A stretch of DNA of 64,000 nt from Isoetes taiwanensis (lineage: Eukaryota > Streptophyta > Lycopodiopsida > Isoetales > Isoetaceae). Location of the stretch: the NCBI GenBank assembly GCA_021234155.1, contig JAJEKV010000001.1, positions 579,736-643,735 on the forward strand. The letters are read 5' to 3'. The notes under the pieces were generated by a model. It ran no database searches. It was not told the origin of the DNA and saw only the letters and a list, made by a program, of their open reading frames with translations. How positions within the stretch are numbered: position 1 is the stretch's first letter; the number at the start of each line of letters is the position of its first letter. The position numbers were made by a program, and so were the translations under genes. Of the stretch, positions 46,561-59,446 are shown piece by piece.

Positions 46561-48368
46561 GAGCACGGGTTGTGGAAGCGGGGAACCGGAAGGATTACCT
46601 TGATCTTAGCGCCAAAAAAAGCTGAAACAAGCCTCTCTATATATAAAAAAATTTGGCGTAGCGAAAACCCCTATTTAAACGCATAAAAACCCTTCGAGAT
46701 GGCAGAAACCTTCAAAGCAAACACGAACTAAAAAGCGTTTGGCGTAAGCGAAATCTTGATTAAACTACGAGAAAAAAGTTTACGTGTGAACACAGGCATT
46801 AAACACATAAAGGCACCTAGCGTCAAGGAAACAAGCTTTAAACACCGTGGCCAGGCAAGCTTTAAACTAATTATTCATATAGCGAGGGCTGAAGGTTAAA
46901 CTACCCAGCAGATTTTCCGGTAAGTGAGGGTCAAAATATGTAAAATACATATTCTGAAATAAAAATCGTATTTTGGACTTTATCTGATGCGGAAAAATAA
47001 TTTCGTCACGTCTGAGAACCTATCCACAGTTACTAATGCACATAATGTTCAAATATGTGATAGTGGAATACCTTTGTGTAGGTAATATGCATTCTTATCA
47101 CGAGCTCACAAGTGTAAGTTAAATGTCTTTGCTTTTTAGAATAGACGGAATACTGCAGTTATGTCATAACAGTTTGGTTTGCTAAGTTGTAAGGCCAAGA
47201 AAGGCTACTAGCAACTAGCTTATGTTGATTGTTTGAATAACGATTAGAATCAAACATAACTTGCCAATGTGGCTCATTCTTTACTTATTTGCTTTTAAGG
47301 GAAGATAGATGCAAAGGGGTCCGTGGTGTAGAGAACTTGATATGGCAATAAGTGCTAGCATACTCAACTGGAATTAATGCCGTAATGGCATCATCGGAAA
47401 AATGGCATAACCCGGCCAGTATTCAGTTCAAGGATGCGGTTAGGTTGAAAGTAGCCATTGGAGCGATTATAAGCACAATACGTAAACCTTCCCACAAGTG
47501 ATTCCAACCGATGCATCTATAGAAAAAAGACCATCCCGGTGAATTCTACATTAGGCAAAATGCATAGAAGGGTTTTAGGAAGCTAAAAGAGCAATAAAAG
47601 AAGTTAATCAAAGGTTCAAAAAGGAGCTTCGTTCACAAGTGTAACCCATTGGCCATGGCGGTCTTAGGCATAGACATAACCATGCACATAGTTGTAGTAA
47701 TTAGTAGACTTCGACCATATAACGAGGCCAAGAGATAGAAAAATCTGGCAAGTTTTGGGCACATACATTTTGGTTGTTTTGGTTCAATTCTTTAGTTCGA
47801 TGCTATGAAAATCTGCTTGGATGATTGGGGAGGCTTCAAGGCGCGTATTTATAATCGGTACTCTTGTGTAACATATCTCCGCCGTGGCAGTGCAGAATGC
47901 AGCGAAAACAAAACGAAATTATATATTAATTGAACCATTAATTAAACACGATTAGCCAAATATCTAGTCCTTGACATGGGCACGTTATCTTTAGACCACA
48001 TAAAGATACATCGGCCACAGCAAATTTAAATTTGTTGCATCTTGGTGAGAGCAAATTATTCTTGTGGAAAAAAATGTGGGTTTCAAGACCATGGTGTTCT
48101 TGATTTTATTAGGCCTCATTATAGTGGTTAATGCCAGCCATGATTTAAACTATATAATTGCTATAAGCAGATTCTAGAGAATATTTTCTAAGGATCACTG
48201 ATTTGTTTTGTGGACCGTGAAACCCATTTTTCACCGCGTGTCGAGCTTATTTATTTCTAACACTGGATAATATATAGTTTTGGAATAACGTTTTTTAAAG
48301 CTTTCAAGGCTTTTTACACATGTCCCAAGAGCGTATTTATATAATTACTAATGAATTCTTTCTAAAAA

Positions 48369-48433
48369 TTGAGTAGGTTAAGAAAGGTGCAAGAGGTGTA
48401 CGCTATAATTAATAATGGAAAATTGAGGTAGCC
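48369..48433 (+). repeat. 65-bp direct repeat, copy 1
   Basis: TTGAGTAGGTTAAGAAAGG, CTATAATTAAT and TTGAGGTAGCC are shared in order with 53345-53408 (with GTGAGGTAGCC there). Sequences outside this block are unrelated. Confidence 0.8.
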
Positions 48434-51400
48434 CTGGCGTAAGTTAGATATTGGGGTACAAAAAGCGACAAGCCAGGCGGACAAAGCTGAGGTAAAACAC
48501 GAGGCTAAAGTATCTTTTTCTTGTGGCCGTGAGAAACCCTACTTAGAATCGTGGAAGCAGGGCATTAAGACTCACGCCGTTACTTTCGTAGTGGAGATGC
48601 CATGGATTGAAACTTTGATCTTTGCCCATATACTAAGAACAAAGGCGACACATATATCACAGTAGAAAAAAATATTCAGGCTACTCGGCCATGAATGATT
48701 CTATACTGTTGATCTTTTGAATAAGTACATTCGAGTCTTTCCTTTGTCTCTGAGTAGATTGCCTTAAAAGCTTTTATTAAGTAACTTTGTGGTGTGACCG
48801 ACCTCTTCTTTGGTTTTATACTTAGCGGGCGATGGGACAACGGTAATTATATAGATGCGTTTCAATTGTCTCGCCTGCTCTTTATGGAAACAAGCATTTA
48901 AGCAAATTAGCAAATTTCGCTAGCGCAACCATAAGCAAGATGGATTATGGATTATGATGCCTACCATTTTAATTCAAACTTCAAAGGGTTGCTTGGTATG
49001 TGACAACACCAATTCTTAGGTCAAGTGTGTTCAACATGTTTGCTATCAAATTTGCTTTTTTAGTATGATAGCTAGGTTAAATCGATTGGAATGACAAGGA
49101 TAGGTGAAAGATTACATAATTATGGCTATTAAAATATGACAACATCTCCATAGAAATGCTAAAAAGATTGTCATCTTGGTGCACAAACATGTCGGACACG
49201 CATAAGCAACAACAAAGGACTTGATCATTTGAAGAGACAGCACAAGCATCTCTTTGCTATTTGTATGGGAATTGAACACGATTGACCCGATTGAGCATCT
49301 TTTTAGTTAATTTCTAAATTGTATTAGGTCATGGCGTGGTTCTGACTAATGAGATGTATTAAGCACTATTTCTCGAGGCAAGCATCTCTTAAGATGTGAT
49401 CTTTATAGAAAACACTTATGATTGAGGCGTCTTATTTGGTGAAGCAGTGCTCGCAAGAATTGATTTGGACATCAATGGGATCGAGTGTTAGTGCCTATGA
49501 TTTATATATTTTCAACAAAATTGCGAATTATCACTTTTAAAGGTATGGTCTGTTGCACCATATACCTGCTCAACTCCGCCTTGATTTGTTACACTCAAAC
49601 CAATCCTTGGCATTCAAATTTCATAAAGGACAAGATGAAGAAAAAGACATTTACCTGATTGAGGAAAGGTCAAAAGGCGCATTACGCAACCCTACCCGAG
49701 GATCTCTTTCAACATACGGAACTTGAGATAAAAAGAGCAAATTGAACTTTGTTTCTTCTGTTTGTCTTTAGCAATTTTTCAAAGGAAAAAGAATTTAATG
49801 CAGGAAGTTTCACTTCCATACCATCCTAGCTTATAAATACCTGCTTATTTTTAGTTGGAAAGTCAGTAGGTGATGAGTTTGAATAAATCAAAGCAGGTTT
49901 AGCATTCGGTAGTTGAATGCATGGACTTTATTATGTTGATAAATTAACAAAGAAGGCTTGATGAAAGTCTTCTTAGTTCTAGTCGTTGAGTTAAACACCT
50001 TGGCAAGTTATGTCTTGTCTGATCCGAGTGTAGAACACAAATTTTTGTTTGAAGGTTCCGATTCTTGCCACAGGCTCTCAAGCAGGAGAATTTTCTTACT
50101 TGTTATTGAAGTGTGGTATGCTGTCGTACATATACTAGTATTTCAAGCATAATCTTCTCTTTAACGAAGGAACTACTTGAGGTTACAACCGACAAATTTG
50201 TTGCGATTAGGCGGTGCACAAATTTATACAGGCTAATAGCAATAATTAGTATTCTTGTACATCAGAAGCCCAACATGAGGCTCTGTTGTTAGAGCGATTA
50301 TGAGCGCTCAACTTTGGGTGTAGCGGTTAGCGACTATACCTTCTAGACAATGAGATTTTGTCTTTGAAGTAATGACTCGACATGCATGCTCCTGTGCGGG
50401 ATCATTGATAACGCCGTGGTGATGGCCAGATCCATGGAGAGTCCTCTTAAAATTAAGGTGTGCTTCTCTCTGCATATGGGCGGTTCTATGTCCCTTTGTT
50501 GCAAAGCCTTACCTTGTAGAACCATCACCGAAGCAAACATATCCTCAAACGCCAAGCAACCACATTGAACGCGATCGAGAAAGGTGCGAAATTATCTCAT
50601 CTACGAGTATTAAAATCTTGAACTTCACGTAATAAATGTCGGGCCTCGACATGTAGATTTATCATCTTTCAGTTCATAAGTAATTAGACACTTCACGCAC
50701 ATAGAGAACAATACTAAATCTTTGAAAGCGGCACTTACATAATGTGGCGACATTGCGATGCACGAGCTGAGTGGTCCCAATAAGCCACGACAAAGCTGCG
50801 ACAAATCACGGGAACCACAGAATACTTCATTTGCTTATGAAATTGTTGCATAAGTTAATGCTTTCGGGCCGGTAGCGATGCTTCTTGGACTTCTATCTCC
50901 CCCTTTTGCTTGGCCTTTCAATAGGTATTCTCTCTCCGGTACGTTCGCGGTACGGATCTTTATGCGCATAGTTGGGAATCATCAGACGGAGTTGAGTAAA
51001 GGAGGCATTGCCTGGTAGGATCACCAATATTTTTTCAAATTATTTAGAAATCGTTTCTTAAGCTAGGCTTACGACATGCATTTCGGCTTGCCCAACAATG
51101 GCGGTAATGTAAGGACTTATACTTTGCGGTACATTATTGTAACATCTTTCGGCTGCTCTCAGGCCATAATTTGAATACTCTGGTATAATTGCCCCCAAGT
51201 TACGAACTTCATCTCTGTCATTGATTCTTTTGATTTATCAAGAAAGAGCAGTTCATTGTGTTTAAGACAATACCTTCTTGAAAAATTGAGAACAAACTGG
51301 TAAAATAAATTGCTTAAAATATTGAAATTAGGTGAAAAGGCTAGTCAAGATTACTTGATTTGATCGTATAAAGGAGGAAAAATGTTTTTCGTTATTTTGT

Positions 51401-53344
51401 GGGCGTATTGGAGAAAAATGCCCTTGTTATTAAAGCATCCTTGAGTCTGAGATCATTTGCATAATATCTTTCTAATATTGATATAGGTACGCCCTTTCAA
51501 CCGACTACCACCTATCTTGAACCCGGCAAAAGATCAAAGCAGCATCCGGAAGCGGTAAACAACATCTTTGAACCCAAGAATTGACTAATGGAGATGAAGC
51601 GGCCTCTGATTTCCAAGGATGTCATGTGCGGCGGTGAATAACCATGAGTTCGGTAAATGTCTCAGCATTTATTCTGCGGATCTCTTCAACAAAATTGCAA
51701 TTCCTCGTCTGTAGAATTTGAGTGGTAAGTATCTGCCAAGCACCGTGAATTTATGTACTAAAGATAGAATATACAATTATATCACAGTTAATGGTTCCTT
51801 ACATATCAACTCGCAAAGCCCTAATAACATTTGGTACGCTTGTTTTTCTATCCGAGACAACATCACAGTGGAAAACGTCCTTCACCATTTCATCATTCCG
51901 TGACCTATAATTACATAAATTCAATAATTCCATTTTCCGGGGAAAACTTTAGGGTTTGCTTCCCCAATGCATGCACCTAATGTAAACATAGGAAGCGGTA
52001 TTTGGAGAATAGAAAAATATGAATCTAATTAGATCATTTGATAAAGGAAGATAGCCACCGCAAATATTTGTTTTAAATTGCAAATGGCGATGTAATTCAG
52101 TTGGCATTCTTGTTAGTTTTATTTCGCGACTGTGGTCTTAACACACTTTTATGAAGGACTTAAAGAATGGGAAGATGTCTTAAATTAATCAATTCATGAA
52201 CAAAAGCATGTCAACACAATCTGGCCGAGAACGGATATACTAAACAAGGTGATGAAATCTCACTGAAACCACAATTAATTAAGTTCTTACGAAGATCTAG
52301 CTGCGGATGTCGGAAGATCCATGGAACACATGGGCTAAGCGGGAGGACAATATTTCAAGAAATCACCAAGCCTTTGAAAAAGTTACCCCCATAAATTTTA
52401 GCTCCTAAGTTCACCAATTGATAGAAGTGAAACAAACCAACAAAACAACATTTAAGGCATTGCAACTACATCAATATAAAGAAAAGATGTACATTGTAGA
52501 AAACAGTCCCCAAAATTACTTATTTCGGGCTAAATTTGCACTAATATAACGAGGCTCCCTGTGCACTTGAAAATTGAAGTCTAGACACAGCCAGTGAAGT
52601 CTAATCCTTTTTGTACCCGCGAGAGAGAATAACACACCATGAGTAAATTGTGATTCTTGAATCACGAAGATCATAATGCATTTCTTGCTTGGTTTGTGTG
52701 CATAGTATTTTCATTACGCCAGAAGTATGGCGAAGTTTCTTGTTCAACATGATGGAACCACGTTGAATCTTGATTTGATGAAAATCTTGGAGAGGAATGT
52801 GAATGGTCAAATTGGAGTGATTAATTCTAACGGAATATACGCATCTTTCCATCCTTGAATGAGTTCTATATAAATCGATCACATCAACTTAAGTGTGAAA
52901 GCTTCTCTTACGGACCTCCTCAGATTCCTCAAAGTATTAGAGATTGCTCTTCAGTACGATCCATTGACAAGCAGTACATAAAGGCGATGTACATTTAGTA
53001 GGAGTTTAATAACGAGGATAAGATGGATAAAGCGGTTTATTTGAGCAAGCGGTAGTCCCAAAAAGAATAGAAAAGACTCCTCGAGGTCATTCTAGCATGG
53101 CAGATCAAAGAAAATTGTCAGCATTCCAAACAACCCCGTAAATTGTTTACATTGCGAATTTGATTTCTGCGGGTAGCCATATCATCGATCAGGAACTGAT
53201 TTGCTAAAGCGGATCATCGTGTTCAGCTCTCAAGCACCTCCAAACTGCAATGGACCAAACACAGCGGCCCAGCGTCGGACCAGTGCTTTTTGTACTACAA
53301 TATCTACTTAGACCACTGTAGCATTCTAGGCGTGTCACGAACTT

Positions 53345-53408
53345 TTGAGTAGGTTAAGAAAGGTGCCAAGAGGGGCACTATAATTAATGTGGAAAGGGTG
53401 AGGTAGCC
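53345..53408 (+). repeat. 65-bp direct repeat, copy 2
   Basis: Partner of 48369-48433. It lies about 180 bp before the AGAATCTAGA minisatellite. Confidence 0.8.
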
Positions 53409-53585
53409 TTTGTAGCATTCAAAATCTTCTCTTTTATGCCTCTCTGCTTTAACAACCATATCCCACAATGGTTGGTCGGATCAGAAGGACCCCATGCTTA
53501 TTAGATTCCTCTGCGTCGAGCTTTTCCAACAAGCGGTAATTTTGCTCATTCTTCCAATGCCGTCATAGCCAATGTAATGAAAATG

Positions 53586-54044
53586 GAGAATCTTCATAGG
53601 TATCTTAGAGAAACTTCATGAAATATTTCTAGAATGCGAGGGAATCTAGAGGAACCTTGAGGAAGAATCTTTAGAATCTAGACAAATCTTAAGAAGAATC
53701 TAAAAGAATCCCTATAGAACCTTAAGAATCCTAGAAGCTTCATAAGTCTTTGAGAATCTAGGGAACTTTTACTTATGCTTTGGGGACTCTTCAGTATTTA
53801 AAAAAGAAAATCTAGAGAAGATTAGAGCATCTAGGAGGATCTTGATGGCATCTTAGAGAATCTGAAATTTTCATAGAATATTAGAGAATGTATGTCAGAA
53901 TCTTAAAGAATACAGGGTAATCTTTATAGAATGTGGGAACGAAGCAAAATCATAAGAAGAATCTTGGAGAACCTAGAGGAATCGTGCGAGAACCATGAAG
54001 AATCTTATGGAACCTAAGGGAATCTTCATAGAATCTAGGGCAAC
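53586..54044 (+). repeat. Minisatellite of AGAATCTAGAGGAATCTT-like units
   Basis: About 460 bp is built almost wholly from GAATCTTAGA, GAATCTAGAGGAA, CTTCATAGAATCT and related words, with a core spacing near 18-20 bp and expanded variants. It ends about 90 bp before the head of PolyPy copy 7. Confidence 0.85.
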
Positions 54045-54136
54045 GAGTTGATTGATAAATGAGCGATGAAGTCACATCCTAATACATGAAAGAAAATTGA
54101 TCAAAGTAAGAGTCATGATAAATTTCTTGTAATGAC

Positions 54137-54636
54137 TAGAAATAGAGCCCAACGTTGCTGGGCATGGCTAGGAATACAACGGAACAAATTGTTCTTTGAG
54201 GCATAGCTAGGAATACGGAGCAAATTTTCACAAAAGCTGAATTCCGTTTTCTATAATCCACCGCGATTTAGAGCATTTGATCATTTCCCTTCCCCTTCCC
54301 TTTTCTTTTTCTTTTCCCTTTCAGATTTTCTTTCTTTTCCTGCTGGTACCCATTTACCTTTTTTCTTTTTCCACTATTCTATTTCTACCATCAACCTTTT
54401 CTCTTTTTTATTTTCCCCTTCAATGTTTTTATTTTTCTAGTTTTGAATTCCCTTTTCTTCCATTCATGTTTGCCCTTCTCTTTTGTCTCCTTTTCACCCT
54501 TTCTCCACCCCTTTTCCTTTTTCCTTTTTTTTCTCCCTTTTCCATTTTTCTATTCCCTGCTTTCCCTTTTTCCTTTTTCTATGTTTCTCCCCTTCCCCTT
54601 TCCCTTTAATGGCCTTTTTCCCTTCCCTTTTCCTCC
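54137..54636 (+). mobile_element. PolyPy element, copy 7, left part
   Basis: The head is decayed and doubled: CCCAACGTTGCTGGGCATGG and then TTCTTTGAGGCATAGC, each followed by TAGGAATAC. The pyrimidine body starts near 54283 and is interrupted at 54637 by copia B. It resumes at 59843. Confidence 0.7.
54527..54636 (+). repeat. 110-bp duplication flanking copia B, left copy
   Basis: Base-for-base identical to 59843-59952 by direct comparison, including the non-monotonous words TATTCCCTGC, TATGTTTCTCC and TTTAATGGCC. It abuts the left LTR at 54637. Confidence 0.95.
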
Positions 54637-55218
54637 TTAAGATAATGAACTTATTCAAATGTAAGTTAAACTATCATTTTATCACAACAAATGTCACACA
54701 TAATCAGAACACAAAAAATATATGAAGGAAAGCTTCGAGGACTTCGGTTAAGATTTCTCCTCTAGATCTATATGCATCTGAAAAAATTCTTGGTTTAAAT
54801 GTTCTTAGAGATCCAGCATTAAGATGGCCGAACTTATTCAAATGTAAGTTAAACTATCATTTTATCACAACAAATGTCACACACCAATCGAACACAAAAA
54901 TATGTCAAAGGAAAAACTCGAGACTTCAGTTTAAGATTTCTCCTCTCGTCTATCATCTGAAAATTCTTTGGTTTAAATGTTCTTAGAGATCCATGATTAG
55001 GCGAAATCCAGGTGTCACGGTCCATTGATCCATCATTTGAGTTTAGCCTAGATCGTCTATTGTATCCACGGCGATCTGCTGTTCCTTAGAGCTATTTCTT
55101 AGGGTAGATAGCTCTATTATCCCATGTACACCCCAAGACCATGGTCGGATCACAATCACGAATATTCAATGAATAAGTTTACCCTAATGGTTCTATTTTC
55201 ATATCATAATTCCCAACA
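54637..55218 (-). repeat. Copia B 3' LTR (left) with 183-bp internal tandem duplication
   Basis: GAACTTATTCAAATGTAAG starts at 54647 and again at 54830, and the first ~185 bp of the LTR appear twice in a row. Removing one unit leaves about 399 bp, matching the 396-bp right LTR. The two tandem units differ at several positions (for example ACACATAATC versus ACACACCAATC); the second unit is closer to the right LTR. Confidence 0.9.
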
Positions 55219-55235
55219 CTTCCCCATCATTGAAT
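55219..55235 (-). other. Copia B polypurine tract
   Basis: On the minus strand CAATGATGGGGAAG lies directly before the LTR start TGTTGGG. A purine-rich run here primes plus-strand synthesis in LTR elements. Confidence 0.6.
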
Positions 55236-55239
55236 ATTC

Positions 55240-57157
55240 AGCAATGTCATGAAGCTGTATCGAGGAGAATTGATCTTACATTCCTTGAATATTAAGCGAT
55301 CTTTTTAACATAGTAAACTGAATTCTCAAGAACTTTGTCAACATGTGATACTTTGCCTTTGTTGGAAATATATTTTAACGCAGTAAATTTCTGCGAACCA
55401 TTTCCACTTGTAAGAATTCGCTTCATCTCAATATGTTTTGAGCGCTCATGAAGCCACCGAGGTTTTGTGTCATAGCAGATTCCAGTCTTTGTCACGACCT
55501 AGTAGTTGGTTCACTTGGTAGTTATCAAATTCTTCCAACAAATCTCTAATCCATATTATTTCCTTTGATGCAAGTATTTATTCTTTGAGTACTTCGATAC
55601 CTCGGCACTAGATAGGGCCCATGATGCTTTATTTTTGCACTTCAACTCACGAGTTGTCAATCCTTACCACATAACGAGGTAGAATGCCTTTGATCTTTAT
55701 CCTCTATCCCGATCGGCCTCTGCCAAATGCATCAACATTGTGTCCTCATCTCTGAAGAAGTAAATTCATGATCTGTTGTTCCTTTTAAATATCTTAGGAC
55801 CGTTTGGCGGTACACTTAATGTTGTCTTCGGGATTGCTATTATACCTATAGCAAGTTCTTTGCAAAGGCAATATCGAACCTTGTGGCCTGATTAAATACG
55901 TGAACTGACTAATCAAACTTCTATAAGGAATCTTTCATAATATTAACTTCTTCTCTTGTTGTAGGACACATGTCTTTGCGGTTATGGCTGGAACTGAGTG
56001 GGTATTCACTATGTTACAATCTTTCATCTTAAATCTATCAAGCATACCATAGACATAGTCGGTTGGCTTGCTTTACAACTTTCTCATCTCTAATTACAGT
56101 CACCTTAATTTTAAGAATTTTTCAACTCTCGGATCGTCATTTTAAATGCGGACTTGAGCAACTAACACAAGTTTCCAAGCAATCAAATTGTTAGAAAACA
56201 TTACCGCGGTCGTCTACAAAAAGGGCAATAAGGCAAAAATGTTCATCTTTAGCCTTAGACATACAAATTTCCATCTCCATTTGCTTCATAAAACCACGAT
56301 CTTCGGATAATTGTCCTTCTGATATACATGCGCCCGGTGGAAATTTTAAAGGCCATATCTGACCCCTCTTTGTCTCTAAATTTTATCCTCCTTTTCCTCA
56401 AATCCCAAGGTAGTTTCATATAAATCTCTTCCTCAACTTTGCATTTAAAAGCGGTGCTATCCCTATGATGAATTTCAGTCCATTAGGTTGTGACGCTTCT
56501 ATCATAATTCTATCTCGATAATTTTCTTATTAGAATATGTATCATTATAGTCAATTCCTTTCTAACATTAATAAAGCCTTGGGCAACCAACTGGCCTTGC
56601 TCATTTCCTTGATCCATCTGGAAGTTCTTTAATCTTGAAAATCCATTTGTTTCCCACAATATTCTTATTTTCTAGCCTGTTTACTACTTCAAATATTTGA
56701 TCCTTTTAGCGGGACATTTCCTCATTCATGGCCATCTCCCATTGTTTACTGTTTCTGCTATCCATTGCTTCTTCAAAAGTTTGTGGCACATCAATTTCCA
56801 TGGCTGTCATTAAATGTGGAATCATCTCTTCTTCTATTGCCTCTAATCTTTGCTTTTTACCACCCAGAAGCTACCTCTTCCATGCTCATTAATCATAATT
56901 CCTTTATCACATAGCTCTTTTTTAAGTCTATCTGCCTCAGACATCCGTCTCCTTTGTTTAACAGCAGTAGTTCTCTCTTGTGCCTCTTCTTGAGTAGGAT
57001 TATCAACATGCATGCCCTCTTGAGCTGTTTTGTCTGAATTTTCATCATCATTATCACTGTCAAAAATAGCAATATCATTTTCTTTTTGGATTTCGCTTGG
57101 CTTAACCTTTTCTTTCAAACTACTATCCTTCACATCCTTATACAATTGTTCTTCCAC
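55240..57157 (-). pseudogene. Copia B reverse transcriptase and RNase H remnant
   Basis: From right to left on the minus strand: an acidic linker with DNDDENSDK and QERTTAVKQRR (57157-56843); MAMNEEMS near 56730, the start of the RT domain; NGFSRLKNFQMDQG and GFINVRKELT (family GFxQxxGxDYxE) near 56640-56560; and VEEEIYMKLP near 56430, as in the EEEIYMxQPxGF motif. The RNase H frame at 55495-55292 has TKPRWLHERSKHIEMK (family NPVFHxRTKHIDxxYHF) and ends VDKVLENS, in place of (D)xxTKxLxxxxF. Stops are frequent between 56.8 and 55.5 kb and the YVDD box was not found with certainty. Confidence 0.8.
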
Positions 57158-57177
57158 AAACGCAACATCCCTGCTTA

Positions 57178-58012
57178 TTAGTATTTTTCTCCTTTCTGAA
57201 TCATAAAAGTCGGTACATGCTTTTGGATTTCTTCATCTTTTCCTCGGCAAAAAGCAGTCAAAGCCCTGTCATCCAATTTTCTCCTTAATTCTTCAGGAAT
57301 GTGAACATAAGCCAGACATCCATAGGTTTTAAAACCTTCATATGTAGGTATTTTCTTACTCCACAATTGTTCGGGGATTTCTCCATCTAAACTTGCACTT
57401 GGCAGCCTGTTTTGAATATAGATAGCTGTTTTTAAAGCCTCTTCCCATAATCTATTTGGCAAGCCTGCATGCTTTAGCATAGCCCTACTTTGCATTCAAG
57501 CAAGTTCTATTTTCTCTTTCCGCTACCCCCACGTGCAATGAGTATCTACATGTTAGGCTGTCTCTTAATGCACTTTCAATGCAAAAAGGTTTTGAATTTT
57601 CTTGATATGTATTCCCTCCTGTCTGATCTCAAGTACTTAATTTTATATAACACATTTCCGTTCCATTCAGTTAAATATTCCTTGAATGCCCATACAGAGC
57701 TTCACTCTTTTTTCCAATGATAACATTTTGCCTTTCTAGTGCAATCATCCAATAAAGCGTAATAAAATACCTCTTTCAAGTGGCTTTTTTTATTTGAAGG
57801 ACCACATATATCAGTATGTATCAGCTCAAAGGTGTATCGGCTCTTTTTAAACCCAACCGCCAAATGGTAACACAGTACTTTTCCCAATTAAACAACCCTA
57901 TGAGACAAAATGCTTTTGATCTTCATTTGAAGCATTAATAAGGCCAGATTTGTTTTAGAGCTTTCACATTGCTCATATTAGGTATGGCCAAGACGTTCAT
58001 GCCATGTTTTCA
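57178..58012 (-). pseudogene. Copia B GAG-pre-integrase and integrase remnant
   Basis: LKTWHERLGHT at 58012-57981 is the GAG-pre-integrase motif in good shape. The frame at 57887-57702 reads RYTFELIHTDICGPS, the first Asp region of the integrase core, then YYALLDDCTRKAKCYHWKK (family FxTFIDDxSRxxWVYFLK). The frame at 57495-57178 contains AMLKHAGLPNRLWEEA, AIYIQNRLPS and GFKTYGCLAYVHIPEELRR (family ML...LPxxFWxEAxxxAxYlxNRxP...FGCxAYVHxP). That is the end of the core with the catalytic-Glu region upstream missing or shifted. About 210 bp between the two frames is disrupted. Confidence 0.85.
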
Positions 58013-59432
58013 AAGCGGCCCTTGATATATTATTTCTTGTAAGGATTTTTTCAGAAGTACTTAACTCAAAAGATCACCAACTAAGTTTTCCAAAAAGCAT
58101 ATTTTATTATCTTTTCAAAATCTTGCATACAAACTTGTCCAAAAATGACCTGGAAATCAAGTCCAACTAATTGACTTCACCAATCAAATTGCATACAATT
58201 GAAGGCACACAAAGGACCTTCTCGAACTCTCTTGGCTTTTCCTTACAAATCCCATGCTGAACTTATATCATACTGCTTTGCCTTTACTTCTCTATCTCTT
58301 CCATCCCAGTCGAATGTTCTTTGTCCTTTGCTCCTTGTCCAATTTAGTAAGCAAATCACGAGAAGATCCTATGATTGTTCTTTCAGCTCCCAGATCTACA
58401 ACAAAAGAAAGACGGCTTTAGAATTCACGAAGCATGGAACTAGAAAAAGGCGTTTGTTACCTCTTCTTCGGAATCCTCTTCTTCACCTCTATAACCTGAC
58501 CATGTTTGTGTTTCTTTGCTCTAGCACCTCGACCTCTACCCGCTATTTGGCATTCCATTGGTTTGATTTACTTTTCCTCTACCTGCACTTTTGCCCTTTG
58601 TCCTTGGACTTGGGCATTTTAGATGCAAAGTGCCCCACTCCCCACATGTATAACAACGTTTTCAGATTTTGAGCATTTCTAGGTGAATTTCAAATGTCCT
58701 GCCTGACCATAACATGGGCCAATTTGTTTACCTCGTCACTAAATTCCCTTTCCTCACGTCAACACCTCTGCCGAGATGCTATGTCATTTATCATTTTTCA
58801 TTGTCACTTACAAATTTACGCTCTACTTACGTCACGGCTATCGCTCCAGCCTCCTCCCCTAGTTACGGCAGCAGTCCTTATCATGGTAGCCAATGTTCCA
58901 TGGTTGCAAAAACATCTTAGAGATTGCCAAGATCTGATGGTTCAACCCGACATACTTACGCAGTTGCTTCTAAATGCACAAAGAGTCAAATTTATGAAGA
59001 ACATTGTGGTCAGAGTGCGCGCCCGGCCATCAAATCGGGATAGGCTCTTTGTTTCATAGGTTTTTGATCAAATATTTCCATGCCTCTCAGACTTCAGATC
59101 TCTTAATTTTAGCATTATGCTTGGTGCAACCTTGCACATGATTATGTGACAACTGGATTACTTTTACTTCATCACTTGCCTTGTCACTACCACTAACCTC
59201 TTTTGGATTTTCGCGGTAGATTCACCGGACACAGGTACATTTGGAAGACTCTCCTCGCACGACTACTCACTTCATCACTGCAGTACAAGTAGGTTTCAAT
59301 TATGTACCTGATCCCTCAAATTTCAAAACTTCCTTGACTCTCTCCTTCCATATCTGAAAGCCTCCTACTCCCTGGAACACATCTACTGAACTTAAGAGAG
59401 TGGCTCCAAAACGTGTGGACATTGTATAGATA
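58013..59432 (-). pseudogene. Copia B gag remnant with CCHC zinc knuckle
   Basis: At 58658-58615 the minus strand reads CYTCGEWGHFASK; the final Cys of the C-x2-C-x4-H-x4-C knuckle is put out of frame by one extra A in an AAAA run. Upstream (58.7-59.4 kb) the capsid region shows only scattered resemblance and many stops. Plus-strand frames here (58199-59059) are shadows. Confidence 0.7.
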
Positions 59433-59444
59433 GCTCTGATACCA
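59433..59444 (-). other. Copia B primer-binding site
   Basis: Minus strand TGGTATCAGAGC, complementary to initiator methionine tRNA, two bases inside the LTR edge. Same site type as in copia A. Confidence 0.95.
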
Positions 59445-59446
59445 CT

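Larger units (their letters stand above)
46561..53585. other. Unassigned sequence, 7 kb, no gene recognised
   Basis: Short open frames only (60-93 residues; for example 49958-50152 plus and 52601-52882 minus), none recognisable. Around 46640-46920 GCGTAAGCGAAA and TTTAAAC words recur irregularly. A 65-bp direct repeat pair (48369-48433 and 53345-53408) brackets about 4.9 kb that could be an old element, but the interior shows no gag, pol or transposase motif. Confidence 0.4.

Noticed and set aside
58199-59059. Plus-strand frames of 157 and 121 residues
   Set aside because: They lie antisense to the gag region of copia B, which has a recognisable zinc knuckle and primer-binding site on the minus strand.
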